From NCBI GenBank assembly GCA_037389465.1, contig JAZARR010000059.1, forward strand, positions 2,689,001 to 2,753,000: a stretch of 64,000 nt of DNA, read 5' to 3'. Below, piece after piece: positions 13,201 through 24,749 of this stretch. The notes under the pieces were generated by a model. It was not told the DNA's origin and made no database searches. It saw only the letters and a program-made list of their open reading frames with translations. Each line of letters begins with the position of its first letter. Position 1 is the first letter of the stretch. The position numbers and the translations under genes are program-made. This stretch comes from Baylisascaris procyonis. Its lineage: Eukaryota; Nematoda; Chromadorea; Rhabditida; Ascarididae.

Positions 13201-16200
13201 CAGTCGGCGCGTTTTTTCTAGTTCATGTCCCCATACGCATGCGAGTCTTTTTTGAATAGAGACGCTAAATTTCTAAATAAAACATGCGCAGGCCACTTTT
13301 CTAAGACTTGCGTAATTTGTGCTACTCTAGCTTATGTTTTCTCTTTTGAGTTCTCTCTCTCCCCTTCTCCCAATTTTGCGCTTTTTTCCAGGTCTCTGTG
13401 AGAGTCACCTTGAGATCTACAGCCCCTCATTGGGATAGTTTTTCATCTATGATCCTGCAGTGCCAGCAGTGGTCGTGTGGTTTTATTTGAATAGATATGT
13501 GGTACCACTACTTTAGCAGTTACATCTACGGGTACTTTGACGTGATTAAGAGAAGGAAGGGGCGGAGTATGAGCTTCTAGTGGGTAGATTCAGTTTGTTA
13601 AATTGTACTTGCGACCAGTGAAAACAAATTAGCAACTTCACTAGAAGAGCCAGCTAGCAGCGTAAGAAATAACATCCTTAGAAAGTGTTTCAAAAATGGC
13701 TGATGTGATCTCTTGGAAGTGAACAAAATAAATGGAAGTTGATATTTTCACAGCAAAATTGAAAAGCAGAAGTAACTGTCGTCGTGCTGCAGACTAGTAT
13801 CGTTGGATTATGAGAATTAGTGGAGGAAGGAGGCAGGGCTGCAGTGCATCAACCAGCGATTGCTTTATGATGGTTACTAGATGTGATGCAATTTTCTGTA
13901 ATGTTTCATTGCTTCATATCTTGGGTGTAAAAGTCATCTGCAGTAATATTTAGAGCAAGATGCAGTTCCTCGTAAAGGGGCTCGAGGAGAAGAAGGCTGA
14001 CGAAATCGCTCGGATAAAAAAAGAAGCCGAATTCGATTTGCGGATGAAATCAAAGGAATATGTGCGTTTGTTTGTTGCAGATGTTGATGCTAGATAGGCG
14101 TAAATTTTTTTTAAAAATATTTTGTTCAGATATGGGATTCTTTTCCGATTCGCTATTTATGAGAGCATTCAAAGGTATCGGGTGATCGATATAAGAAGTT
14201 TTCTTTCGTCTGCAAATATTAGAGTTCACTCTTCTAAGTATTTTTATTTGAGATTCACCGATGACAAGAGAAACTTTCTGTAAGGTGATCGTAGCGACAT
14301 CTACGCTAAAGGCAGGCTGTTGTGATAGATTTGCTTGCCCAATCTTTGTTGGTTTTTTCAAGCATAGTGGGGTCCGATTTCTTTTGTCGTTTTGCCTAAC
14401 GGTGTCCTTCCTATTTTGCTTGCTTGGAATGATTTCTTGCGACAGTACTCTTTGCGTTGTTTGGAATTTCATGTATGTTGATGCGAGTACGAACTTTCAT
14501 TGCGTCATTTTAGGAGGAAAAGATCCGTGAATTAGAACAACTCTTGCAACGAGAGGAAAGTGCCATTTGTCAAGCACTTGATCGGTAACATTTCATTCGT
14601 AATATTTTATTGTTTTTTTCTTTATGTGAACCTCTTTTTTTTGCTTAACGAAGATCACGTATGGTGGGGGCTGCCTGCTCGTTTGTCGATCGAAGCATTT
14701 CAACTCAAGTTCCGCTTTACTGGTTGGAATGAAGTTTGAGGGCCGATGTTGCGGCTCATTATGGACTTGAGTTCCTGAAGTCATATACAAGCTCCCACTC
14801 CCTCCGTCTAATTCTCAGAATTTCCTCTCAACATAGCTCACAAATTCGAATATTCTTTAGAATGAAGGTTTTCTGCTTAACATATTAACTGCACTAAATA
14901 AAGCAAGCTTCAAAAATGAGAAGTGCTTTCTGCTAAAGATCCCGCTTCTACGTAGTGACCCCGTTGCCGTTGATTCCGCAACATCTGCCGCAAATGCGCT
15001 ACTTTTTTATATTCCTAAAAATGCCAGGTGATTAGGAATTTTTTGTAATGCGGGGATGGTAAGGAAACTTAGTCTTACAAAGTTAGTTTGGAAGTATTTT
15101 TACCGATGTGCTCTGATACCCTTGTTTTTGAAGTTTTTTCTAAAACAGCGTCTCGTAGCTGGTACTCCAATAAAGGGAAGATCACAAGACAAAACATCAC
15201 AAGGTAAGTTGGGCAAGATGAGAGATGCTGTAGTTGGCGGGAAGAAGCAGCGCCCTCAGAGGTGACTCCAAGCATCACTTTAGACGCCCTTTGAGCTACT
15301 TTGCAGAAAACGTGCTGTGCAATGTACCCTTCCATCTAAAGCATACGATTTGCATTGTTCCCTGAAAGATGCCATTTGGGTCAGACAGAGCCATACGGAA
15401 GTGGGGAAGGGTGTATGACATGTAACGAACTGCGTGAATGCTTGATTTATAGCGCTAGGTTTCATAGGTGGCGCGATTTGAGTAAAGTGCTCTCTGTAGA
15501 CCGACAAACCGAACGAAGAAAACTGTGAATCGAATTTTCGGGCCACACACGATGAAAAATTCTTTTAATACCGCTAAATGCCTAAGTTGGTTTATGCTGA
15601 CTTTGAGATTAGTTTTTTATGCGTATCGTTTTGAAATAGTCTTTGGTAGCTATTTCGGCGACTCCCTTCAATCGTCCCGATGAAAATATACCCCAAAATC
15701 TGTTCAAGCCTTAGCGTTCCTAGCTCAGCTACTTTGCTTTATTTGTTCTAGTTCTTTAGTCGTTCATTTGAAATTCCGGACGAATGAATATGATTGCTGT
15801 TAATTGTTAATCAGTTTATTATGTCAGGTTCCAGATCAGTTTTAGCTTCATTGTGAGGGGTCAGGCTATAGCTTCGAGATCTGTAGCTCAAGTACTTAGA
15901 GGTGCAGTGTTGCGTACAATTCAGGGAAGAACGTGAAGCAACAGAAGATGTACCTGAAGAAACTTGTTCGTCGCTGAATAATCCGAACGCGAAATTATTG
16001 CTTCAGGAAAGCATCATGCCACTTACTGAATCCGGTGAGTTTTGGGGATTTAATCATCCTCCTAAAGCATTGCCAGTCTTAGAGCCATTTTAATATATTG
16101 GGAACATCCTTGTCATATCTTCTTGTCTCAATGCTAATTTCATAGTTGGTTCACTTATTGAATTAATTTTGTGCTTAAGCAAACTCATCGAAGGATGCGT

Positions 16201-18739
16201 GTGAGAGAATGAAGCGCACTTTATCACGAGGTTGGGTACTTGTGTTTATGGATTTTATAAACCAGTGTTTGTTTACGTCTTTTTTTTCGTTAAGAAACCT
16301 TTCTATTCTTGTATTATTGTTCTTATTGCCCTTTCAGAAGTATTTGTTTTAATTTGGCTGACTTAAAGCCAGTTATTATTTCAGCGATCGGAGCGATGGG
16401 AGCTTCTCATTCAAGAGATACTAGCGAAAGCGGTGATGCAAAAGAGGCAGCCAATAGAGGTGATGAGAAATCGGATGATGAAGAAAAGGTATGCTAGAAC
16501 GGGATAGGTTGTTCCTAGTTTTTCAATGAGAAATTTTTGCCATTGTTCATCAAACCTTCCTCTTACGATATCTAGGTGAGATGATGCAGGGTATGGGGGC
16601 GCGAAAGACGGCAGAGCATTGGGTGACGAAAGGGGGAGGAATGCATAGAATAGTAACTCCTGGGTACCTTCTTCCTCCTGGCAGGTCAGTTGCGGGCTTT
16701 ATACTTTCGTGTTCCAAGAATCGTTTGCTCACATCAGAATATTTCGAGCCACTGAATGACTACGAAATTCTTAGTTTAATTTGATTTACCTACCTTGTTT
16801 TACCTTACTTTAATCGACAAAGCATTCATTACGAAAAATGTCGCTTCATTTCGCTTTCATTCCACTTAAAAGATCTTGTAAGATCTCGTGAAAGTTAAGG
16901 CTCAGGCTTATCTTCAACCCATCGGATGCTGGTGAGTCTCGTCACCGCTGTTATGCTTGAGGAGAGGGTCGGGACTCACCCCACCACTCACAATTGACCG
17001 TACAGTAACCAATGTGAAGCGATGGATGATGCAGTTGAATGATGTCGTGGGCAGCAGTGTTTTTGTTCAATGCATGCAAACTTATTCCTGCGATTTTTAA
17101 ATGTATGCGCTTAGATTTTAGAAAATATCGTAGGATCACGCTGACGGATTGATTCGCACTCTGAGCTGGCAGTCTGGCAACCGTTCAAATTTCCGAAGAA
17201 TCGGGCAGCTTGAATTTTCAGGATTCGGAAGAAGACATTGCAGCAGTCAGTGTGAACTCGGCAACTACGCAAACGCGGATTCGATTGAAGGACATAAGAG
17301 TTATGATCACAATTCAGGACATCCATGAAGCTTGCGCCGTGCTAGTCGTTTGGAGTGAACCACACAACTCCTACATCCTCTTTTGGTAATGTTTCTCTGT
17401 CTTAACGCACATTGGCCTGGTGTGTAATGCAGCGGTTGACTTCTGAAGGGACTAAACCTTTTTTGTGATTTGATCCGACCTTTCAGTTCTGCCTGTCCTG
17501 CCCACATTTTCTGTTGATCTTCTTTGCAGCTATCTTTCCAGCTGCAGCCAATACCTGCTAATTCGAAATTGGAAATTTATTCCCTTATGAGATGTCACGA
17601 TTATAGTTAGAGCCTTTTCGTAGTTGGTCAAGCGTTTTATCCCGTGTGCAGCACAGGAATTCGTTCTGCGGAGGTGGTCACCTCCCTTAAACTTGATATA
17701 ATAAACCTGAGCAGCCTAATTCGTTTCATTTGTTGATCATCTGTTGGCCATGGTTGTAAAGAATTGCATATTTTGTCTTGAGCGATTTTCGGGCAAAATT
17801 GATCCCTTCATCTCTTTTCGTTTTCGGAATTGGCAAGCCTTATGCCTAACAAGTTTTGTAAATAGGGCGAATTAAGGGGAAATTTTTTTCCATAGGCCGA
17901 ACCGATGCATTTCCGCGTTTGTTGAGGTGGATGGACTTACTGATTTTCCTACTTGTTCCGTAAACGATAAAAGCTTAGGAGACTCTCTTTTAAAGAATAC
18001 AGTATATGCGTTCTAGTACATCACCAGTGATGCACTTCGTGAAAGAGAGCTGCCTAAGGCGGATGGGTGTTAGACCAGATGCACAGATGTCATCTCGCCG
18101 TCCAAATTGGTTGCTTGCGACGACTACTCGCCTTGAGTTTTGTCAGATACGCAAAGCTGACAACAGGTCACTTTCATTCTATGTTCTTTATCTTATTGTT
18201 TGTTCTTGTCGGAAATAACACATCAACATTTTTCAATAAAATTACCGCAAACAGCAATCGGCTCAGAGAGGAGGGTTGCAAGGAATTTGGAAGAGGAAGG
18301 CGGACTAGAATGCAACACAAAGTGGAACATGTCTGAGGTTCCGCATGGTGAGAGGAAAGCGAGGGGGTTTTCTTGCTCGCAACCCTGTCTTCATATCTGT
18401 TCTCCAGTTGCTTTAATCAGAATGCTTAGTTATCATTGACGATCAATGAAAGAAATGCCCTTCCTCATTATTGGAATCGTTTTTAGAGGTTGTAAAAAGA
18501 TTTTGATTTAGCTTTGGAGTTTCTTTTGTTCTTTTAACTCGCCTGAAAAGTGGCAGACTGATGTGGTCAAAGGAGGGAATCCTCCCACTCTTAACCCGTA
18601 ATCTGAAGGTCGATGTTTGGACGCATTCTTTTTTTTGTGCAGATACAACCTCACCATCGGAACGAGATTCTATCGTGTGGAAGTGGAACCGCTGCCGCTG
18701 GACTCTTCGAGCATGCGTAGGCGTCGCAGTGACGATTAA
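2..18739 (+). CDS. epg-7: RB1CC1/FIP200/ATG11-type autophagy scaffold, C-terminal part (5' end outside window)
   Basis: FIP200/EPG-7 proteins scaffold the autophagy-initiation (ULK/UNC-51) complex and bind cargo receptors in the cytoplasm. I join 22 phase-consistent exons: 2-76, 429-569, 1492-1635, 2281-2442, 4151-4375, 5143-5345, 6024-6174, 6660-6755, 8033-8095, 9297-9392, 10002-10208, 10918-11060, 11733-11829, 12308-12448, 13954-14061, 14514-14584, 14956-15027, 15925-16034, 16385-16488, 17222-17385, 18017-18166, 18643-18739, giving about 939 residues. Seen: a helical region with FEEKFLALRNRLDII and LKQLFPGMF motifs typical of the family middle; a FSTPEDHF segment; charged coiled coil over 10002-14584; an acidic linker; then a Claw domain (SYILF, HFVKESCLRRMG, RRPNWLLA, KADNR, GTRFYRVEVEPL) and a stop. 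The N-terminal ubiquitin-like part is missing. Exon 14956-15027 keeps phase whether used or skipped and is the least certain. The exon 12 start (10918) and exon 10 start (9297 or 9300) are also uncertain. Confidence 0.88.
7185..7224. repeat. (TA)20 microsatellite in an epg-7 intron
   Basis: Forty bases of uninterrupted TA dinucleotide lie in the intron between exons 6660-6755 and 8033-8095. A shorter TG-rich tract follows near 7280. No other feature is recognised in this 1.3-kb intron. Confidence 0.95.
11846..11889. repeat. Strong inverted repeat (17-bp stem, 10-nt loop) in an epg-7 intron
   Basis: The left arm CCCCAGCTCTGCAGCGC (11846-11862) pairs with the right arm 11873-11889, with a single non-Watson-Crick pair. 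It begins 16 bases after the 5' splice site of the exon ending at 11829. Transcribed RNA would form a GC-rich hairpin. Its role is unknown. Confidence 0.85.
11894..11922 (+). other. G-run tract next to the intronic hairpin
   Basis: Five bases beyond the inverted repeat the plus strand becomes almost pure purine, with GG, five-G and ten-G runs. In the pre-mRNA it could form a G-quadruplex. Seen only as composition; no function is known. Confidence 0.6.
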
Positions 18740-21700
18740 TTGTCGATGTCAATCGCGATTGCGGGATTTTAATGGGCGTAGAATTTCTCCGAAACGCTTT
18801 CAACCTCAAAGTTGGGGTCTGAGTTAGATGCAGTCCAGTCCGACTGCATTTAATCCATGCCCTTGGTTTGTGCTCATTGTTGAGGAATAGCCGCTGTCTT
18901 ATTGTATTCAAGATTTTATCATCACTTCTCGTTTCGGCGCAGTTTCGCAACTCAAAGTTTTGACTTTCCTCATATCCGTCATTCGTGAGTTGCGTCGATT
19001 TCCTCTGCCTTCCCCATCCGATTAACCACTAGACGATTGAAGGATGGTTTTTACGATGTTGAACTCTTGAATTTGGGCTGTTAATTCTCAAACATGTCGA
19101 GAAAATTGCCTTCCATATTTCAAGTTACGCCTATAATTTTTATTGATGAATAGAATTTTCAAAAACTGAAAATGTTCCGAGTTAACTTTTTTTGAATTGC
19201 GCGGTAAGCGTTCTGAGCTGAAATGCGTAAGTTTTATGAACAGTTGATTTGTATGTTATCTCACTTTATGGTAGCTCACCGAGGGGTTTTCTTTATTTAT
19301 TTTTTTTTTTTCTGATTGTGAGGTACGCAACGCACTGTGATATTGCCTTGAAATATGTACAGTTTTCTGCTTATTTCTTTATCTCTTCTTTTTTTCTCAT
19401 TGGGGTTTTAGCCTTGAGTGTTTGCTTCGCTTCTTATGCTCACTCTTTAAATCTGACATGTTTTATGTCGTTCAATTTTCCTTTTGCTCCATATTCCATC
19501 AGCAGATATTGTGTTGTATTAGCTGATGTTGCACGCATAGTTGATTTAAGTGCTTCGTTGGCATCTTGGGCGATCCAAGCATCGGCTATTACATTTCTCT
19601 GCTGTTGAGTTCCTCCTCGAATATTGTGTTTGTGTTGATCGTTTCCTCTGCTCAGCTGTTGTCTGCAGTCAGTTGAATGTTTTCATATTTTGCTTGCCAT
19701 ACTATATGAATCGCCCTATCCGCGGAGTCATATCCAGATAATGCTCGCCGTTTGCGTTTTTAAATGTTTCATATGCCCTCGCGAGTAGTAAATGGCGCTT
19801 ACGGGTATCGAAAATTAGATGTTGCAGCTCCTCCCCCCCCCCTCCTATCTTACCTGATGAAAGACGAATGCTAGATCGAACGGTCCATATAAAAGTTTTG
19901 TCGTTCGTCCATATGTGCACATACTTACGCATTTAATTAGCATTCGAGAGTGAGAATTCGGCAGCTGACAGTAGTAATGCTCGTCCACACAACCCTCTTT
20001 AAAGCTGTCATTTCTGATGGGGTCCAACAAGTGCAGTATAGCAGAAATTGGGTTTTCTCGTTCTTATGTACACCAACTTTTAAAAGTTAGCATTCAAAAA
20101 TTGTGCCGCCTTCAGGATTGCGGTGAGAGTTGCCGATGGTGAAATATCCCATCTATGGACATTTTTGTACCATATTTCCGACTTTCAGAGAGGCCTACGA
20201 ACGATACGCGCGTCCAGAGAAGGGCGACCGTTACCATTTGATGATTTCATTGTAATAGAATTTAACCATGAGCTTGTTTATGACGTGACAGTGCTTTACT
20301 GATCAGATGGCCAAGTTCAGCGTATCATATGTGCAGGCTTTTGCGCAGTCCATCAACTTTGTACCGTTTGATTCCAGGTGTTGTATGTGAGTATGTGGGC
20401 GTTCAATTGAAGTTGTACTTTAGTTGTTTTTATTGCTGGATGTTGCATGTGCTTGTGTGCCGTTACAGGTTCTCTCTATATTGTTCAATGCAAAAGCCTT
20501 CTCTTATAAGAGGGGATGTGGAAACGCCTTCATTCACGCACCTTCTTTAGACCTGTTTTGCAAAAATGTTGGGCAGTTCGCTGGCTATTATTGTCGGCCG
20601 CCGTAATGTGTAAACCGGAAAGCAAACGCGGCTGCTTCTGACACACCGTTGAATGACAGCAGGCGGAACGATTTCTAATTGTTGAAGCGTGATGAATAAA
20701 GGGGAAGAGTTCATTTGTGTACGTCTGACAAGTGGTAGCTGTCTGTGGCTGTTGTCGCTCTTATACGACATCGGGTAATAAGCTGTCGGCCTGTGGTTGT
20801 TGAAGAAAGGTTTCCACCGTTGTTGAGCACGCAGTGGTTACATTTATGTGGCTCGTTTGCTTGAGAAATACGGCTGAAAAGGAGCTCACGTCATTCCATT
20901 ATTACTCGGAGCAGACAAACCACTAGTGCTGTGCGGGGATAAAGGGAAGGAACGATAGTCATAAGTTTCGGGTCTTGAGGAGCTGGCACGCAATCATGCG
21001 CTTACAATTACGAAGAAACGACTTTTCAATAAGTGCTGGATGAAATTGAAAAGTTGAAATTTTTTTCAAAGTCATTTTGCTGGGAGTTTTTCATGCGCCT
21101 GGAAATATTGACATTCGAGAAACTTCCAGAGAGGTCTGGGCATATATGTCTACGACAAACGCACAATGTGCACAGAGCTTTGATTTGTTGCACCTTAGAA
21201 AGGTTTTTGAAGATGCGCATAAAAATGAAATGTACATACGGCGATCACGGTTGCATCTTGCTTGATTCTATTATCCTTTAGCGCGTTTCACCGACATTTT
21301 CACCCATTGTGTTCGTATCTGCGAAATTTGCGCATTTAGCGGATTGATGAGGCAGGACAGATTGCGTATGCGTTATTTTCGCTCACAGTGGAAATTTTTT
21401 CTTTCTTTTTGTTTCAAACAATAGGTTTCGCTAGGGCAGGGAGTGGTTCTTGAGTTTTTATTTGAGAGCTAGAACAAGTCAACTGATATACTGGTAAGAT
21501 CTAATTCTGAAGCATTGAGTGGTTTCTGTTCAAGAATATTAGCTACCAGGTTTTACGATTCTTACTTTCCTGAGTGATTCATGAAATGGATTGGACAGAG
21601 AAATGCTAAAATGCATGAAAATGATCACGCATGGCAGATCACTTCCATAAAATGGGGTCTTTCGAAATCCTGGGGGTTCATCTCGTTTCTTGTAGATTAA

Positions 21701-22410
21701 CAGTGCTCCTTATATATGGCCTCCGATTACAAAAATTAGTGCATAGGACATGAGCAGTGGATCGTTTCAGTTGTACCAGAATAAGACGTACGGTAGCTCC
21801 ATTACTGAGGATGCTGGGTAGCTGTGACAAACTCATCAAATCATACTTCAAAATGCAGTTTCTTTGTGGGTTACTGTGATCTGTACAAAAGGTGTTTGTT
21901 ACATCTATATTCGAGACAAGCATCATCTTTACCCTATCACAGTCGAGGGTTGCCCCATTCCTTTCCTGTGTCAACAATCGCTGACCATCAATATTTTATA
22001 TTGTGTATTGTTTTTGATTCTAAAAGAAGTTCAAATTTTGAAGGAAGAATTGCTGACTGGATTGGCCATATGTAAGGATGGTTGTAAACCGAGGTGAACC
22101 TGTCAAAAAGGGATGAACAAAAAAACCATCGAACAAGGTTGATGTGGAGATTTTATGCGTAGCTTATTACTAATATCGAATGCTCCGAGCAGCTTCAGTT
22201 TTTTGCAGAATTCTACAATACCGCAGATAATGGATTGTCGGAGGAAATCGTTAGGAAACACTGACATAACAAAAATCATACCTCTTAGTTTTCAGAGCGC
22301 ATTTGATGTGATGTCCAATGCCGCATTCCTTGCTGTCGTTAGGTAATAAAGGGACTCGCAACCAACTGCTAAACTCAAAAGGGCTGGTGGGCATTAAAAA
22401 ATTTGCATAT

Positions 22411-22535
22411 GTTTCGCACAGGTCAAACTTTTTTCACCAATCGCATGTTTATTTTACATCGATCGATTTTTTGTTTCATCGAGTTTTCACTTTACACCAG
22501 TCGAGTGTTTATCTCACACCAGCCAAATTTTCACT
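22411..22535. repeat. Degenerate ~21-bp minisatellite, about six units
   Basis: Six successive units of 17-23 bases share the pattern TTT-Y-ACACCAGTCGA followed by a T-rich tail; individual units read TTTCACCAATCGCATG, TTTTACATCGATCGA, TTTACACCAGTCGAGTG and TCTCACACCAGCCAAA. Copies are diverged, so the array is old or selected only loosely. Confidence 0.7.
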
Positions 22536-23012
22536 CCATAACGGTCACGTCATCAAAAACGGATACGTTGTAGCTTGTATGAGCGATCGGATGGATAATT
22601 TCAGACGTTAGTGCAATCTTATAAATGTTGTGCTGTTTGTCGGCACTTTGCCAGACGCCTTAGCGTGCCGAACGCAATTGCAAGCTTAGAAAAACGCACA
22701 TCACATCATGTTTTTTAAACCTATTCCTTTAAAATAAAGCATTCAAACAAATATGAAGCGAGCGGAGAAGCATACTGCAGGAGTTGCCACGATGTGCATT
22801 CTGGAATCCTGCTCATTTGAGCGACCGCTTTCATAAATTACCAACGAGAAAGAAAATATGCAAATTGATGTCTCTTCATCGTAAATGGCTCGAATGCTTC
22901 CGTAACACTCCTGCAACAGATTGTATTTTTGTGACCTAACAAGTGCAACATAGAAACCCGACAGGTATAAATTTTGTGCAAGTTTTGTCCACATCTTTGA
23001 ATGTCTATGGCC

Positions 23013-23220
23013 TTTTTCGAAGTCGGTGGATCGACGTGGACAATGGTTTAGGGCATCAACCTGTAGAGTACATTATAGTAAACCAAATTTTTTGTGTCTA
23101 TTCTTACTGACTGGTAGGTTGAAACTATCTAGCAGGCAGACGGACACATACACCTAGATATACGCAGACATGAAATAGTCTTAATTCGTTTTTCGAAAGG
23201 GAACTTGCAAAAGCACGTGA
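23013..23220 (+). repeat. Dispersed repeat, copy A
   Basis: This copy shares collinear blocks with copies at 26021-26250 and 54086-54249: a TTCGAAGTCGGTGGATC-type block, then a CAGACGGACACATACA-type block about 120 bases on, then a TTTTCGAAAGGGAACTTGC-type end. Similarity to copy B extends upstream to about 22790. It looks like an old non-autonomous element; the type is not determined. Confidence 0.55.
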
Positions 23221-24749
23221 GAAGCTGCTTCCAATAACCGTCAGTATGAAAACATGAGTGAGCATGCAAGGACTGTGTAAGCTTTAATCAACAGTAATTT
23301 CCGATCCATGCTATAAGAAGGAGAACCACGTTGGCCTAACTGAATGAAAATACTTGCTCTAGTGTTGGTCGTCGATAGAAGTGGAGTACTTGCGTTTCCT
23401 CATGTGTTGAGATGTTTTCCATCTCATCAATCTAAGGCTGCAAACAATTCAAATGTTCTTACGATGATTTTAAACGTAAATGATTCACCTAATGTGCTCT
23501 ACACGCCGACAAGAAAGCGCTAATTGCGCTTTTATTTGTTTGAGTGATGGTGGATACAGAACGTCAGACGGGTGAGCGTGGGACGAATGCTAGCATGGCT
23601 TATATGTGCAGTCGTTGCGGTCGTCATGGATACATTGATGCGAGAATAGGCCACGAGGTGAAGCTAACATAGGAAAGCGTCGAAGAAAGCCGACCCTCCT
23701 CAACCACCCGGCTTCCACCTCATGGTAATGATTTCGTCTGTTCCACTTCACTGTTACGCCTTTTATTCTATTAAATAACTCGGAGATTCCACTATTTTAT
23801 ATTTTGCACTAAATGTTTTTATATATATTGAATCGCAATCGAGCAATCGCCACTTAGCGGTACCTATGATGATCAATCCAGCACAAAATTCTGGTCGCCC
23901 ACATTTTGTTTTGAAATAAGTGGTTAGCAGTACAGATCTCTTAGGTGTTTGTCTTCAGTCATATATGAACACCGAGTTACTTGCATCTAGGTGGTATCAC
24001 TTTGCATACTTGCTTGCGCACATTTTGAAATGCTATAATCTAATAGATTCCCGGAAAGACGCGTAAAGATTTTTGAAAAAGTTTGCAACGCAGTGGTCCT
24101 AAATCTCTTAATGAATATTTTTGCTTCAATTCTAAACATATTCTTTATGATGGCTGGTGCACATGTAACATATAAAGTCAAAATCTATGTTCTAGCATCC
24201 GCTATACTTTCATCAATTTAATACTGACAACGTTCACTTTCCAACCGTTCGACCGTCATCTCTAGGGGTCTAACGTTATTGAATGGCAAAATATTTAATG
24301 AACTTCTGACCATAACTCACATTTATTGAACTTATCTGAATCTAATCTATAGAGGGTGGCATCTATGAGCCGGAAAGATCGAACAGTTAATATAGCGTTA
24401 ATGTTTCCTTCTTGACATACGCATTCAGCAGCATTGTTTTAGTTGATTGCTAATTCATCTTTGATGTGTTATTATTGAATTCTTGAGGTTAGCATAATTT
24501 TGTGCATGAGTAAAGATATGCTTGTTTGCTTATCATATCTTTTGTTGTATTTAGGGGAGAGCGTGTAAGGCTGTTTGTGTGGATGCTGATCAAAGTTTCA
24601 GGAAAGGAAATGGGCCATGTATTACAGTCTTCTAAGGCCGAAAAGAAAAGAATTTGAAGGTGTAAGAAAGTTTCAGGGATTCAGAAACAGAAGATATAAG
24701 GCTTTAAGAAGAACTGTGTAATATATGCTCATGAAAGCGCTATTTTTAG

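Larger units (their letters stand above)
18740..23721. other. Intergenic region between epg-7 and arl-3
   Basis: No gene is recognised in these 5 kb. Open frames here (for example 19249-19608, T-rich and hydrophobic, and 21678-21977 on the minus strand) lack family motifs or convincing splice context. The region holds a degenerate ~21-bp tandem repeat at 22411-22535 and one copy of a dispersed repeat at 23013-23220. A frame at 21077-21265 reads protein-like but was not matched to anything. Confidence 0.6.

Noticed and set aside
19249..19608. 119-codon hydrophobic plus-strand frame that could suggest a membrane protein
   Set aside because: The DNA is T-rich, which yields Phe/Leu/Ser-rich frames by chance; there is no family motif or good splice context.
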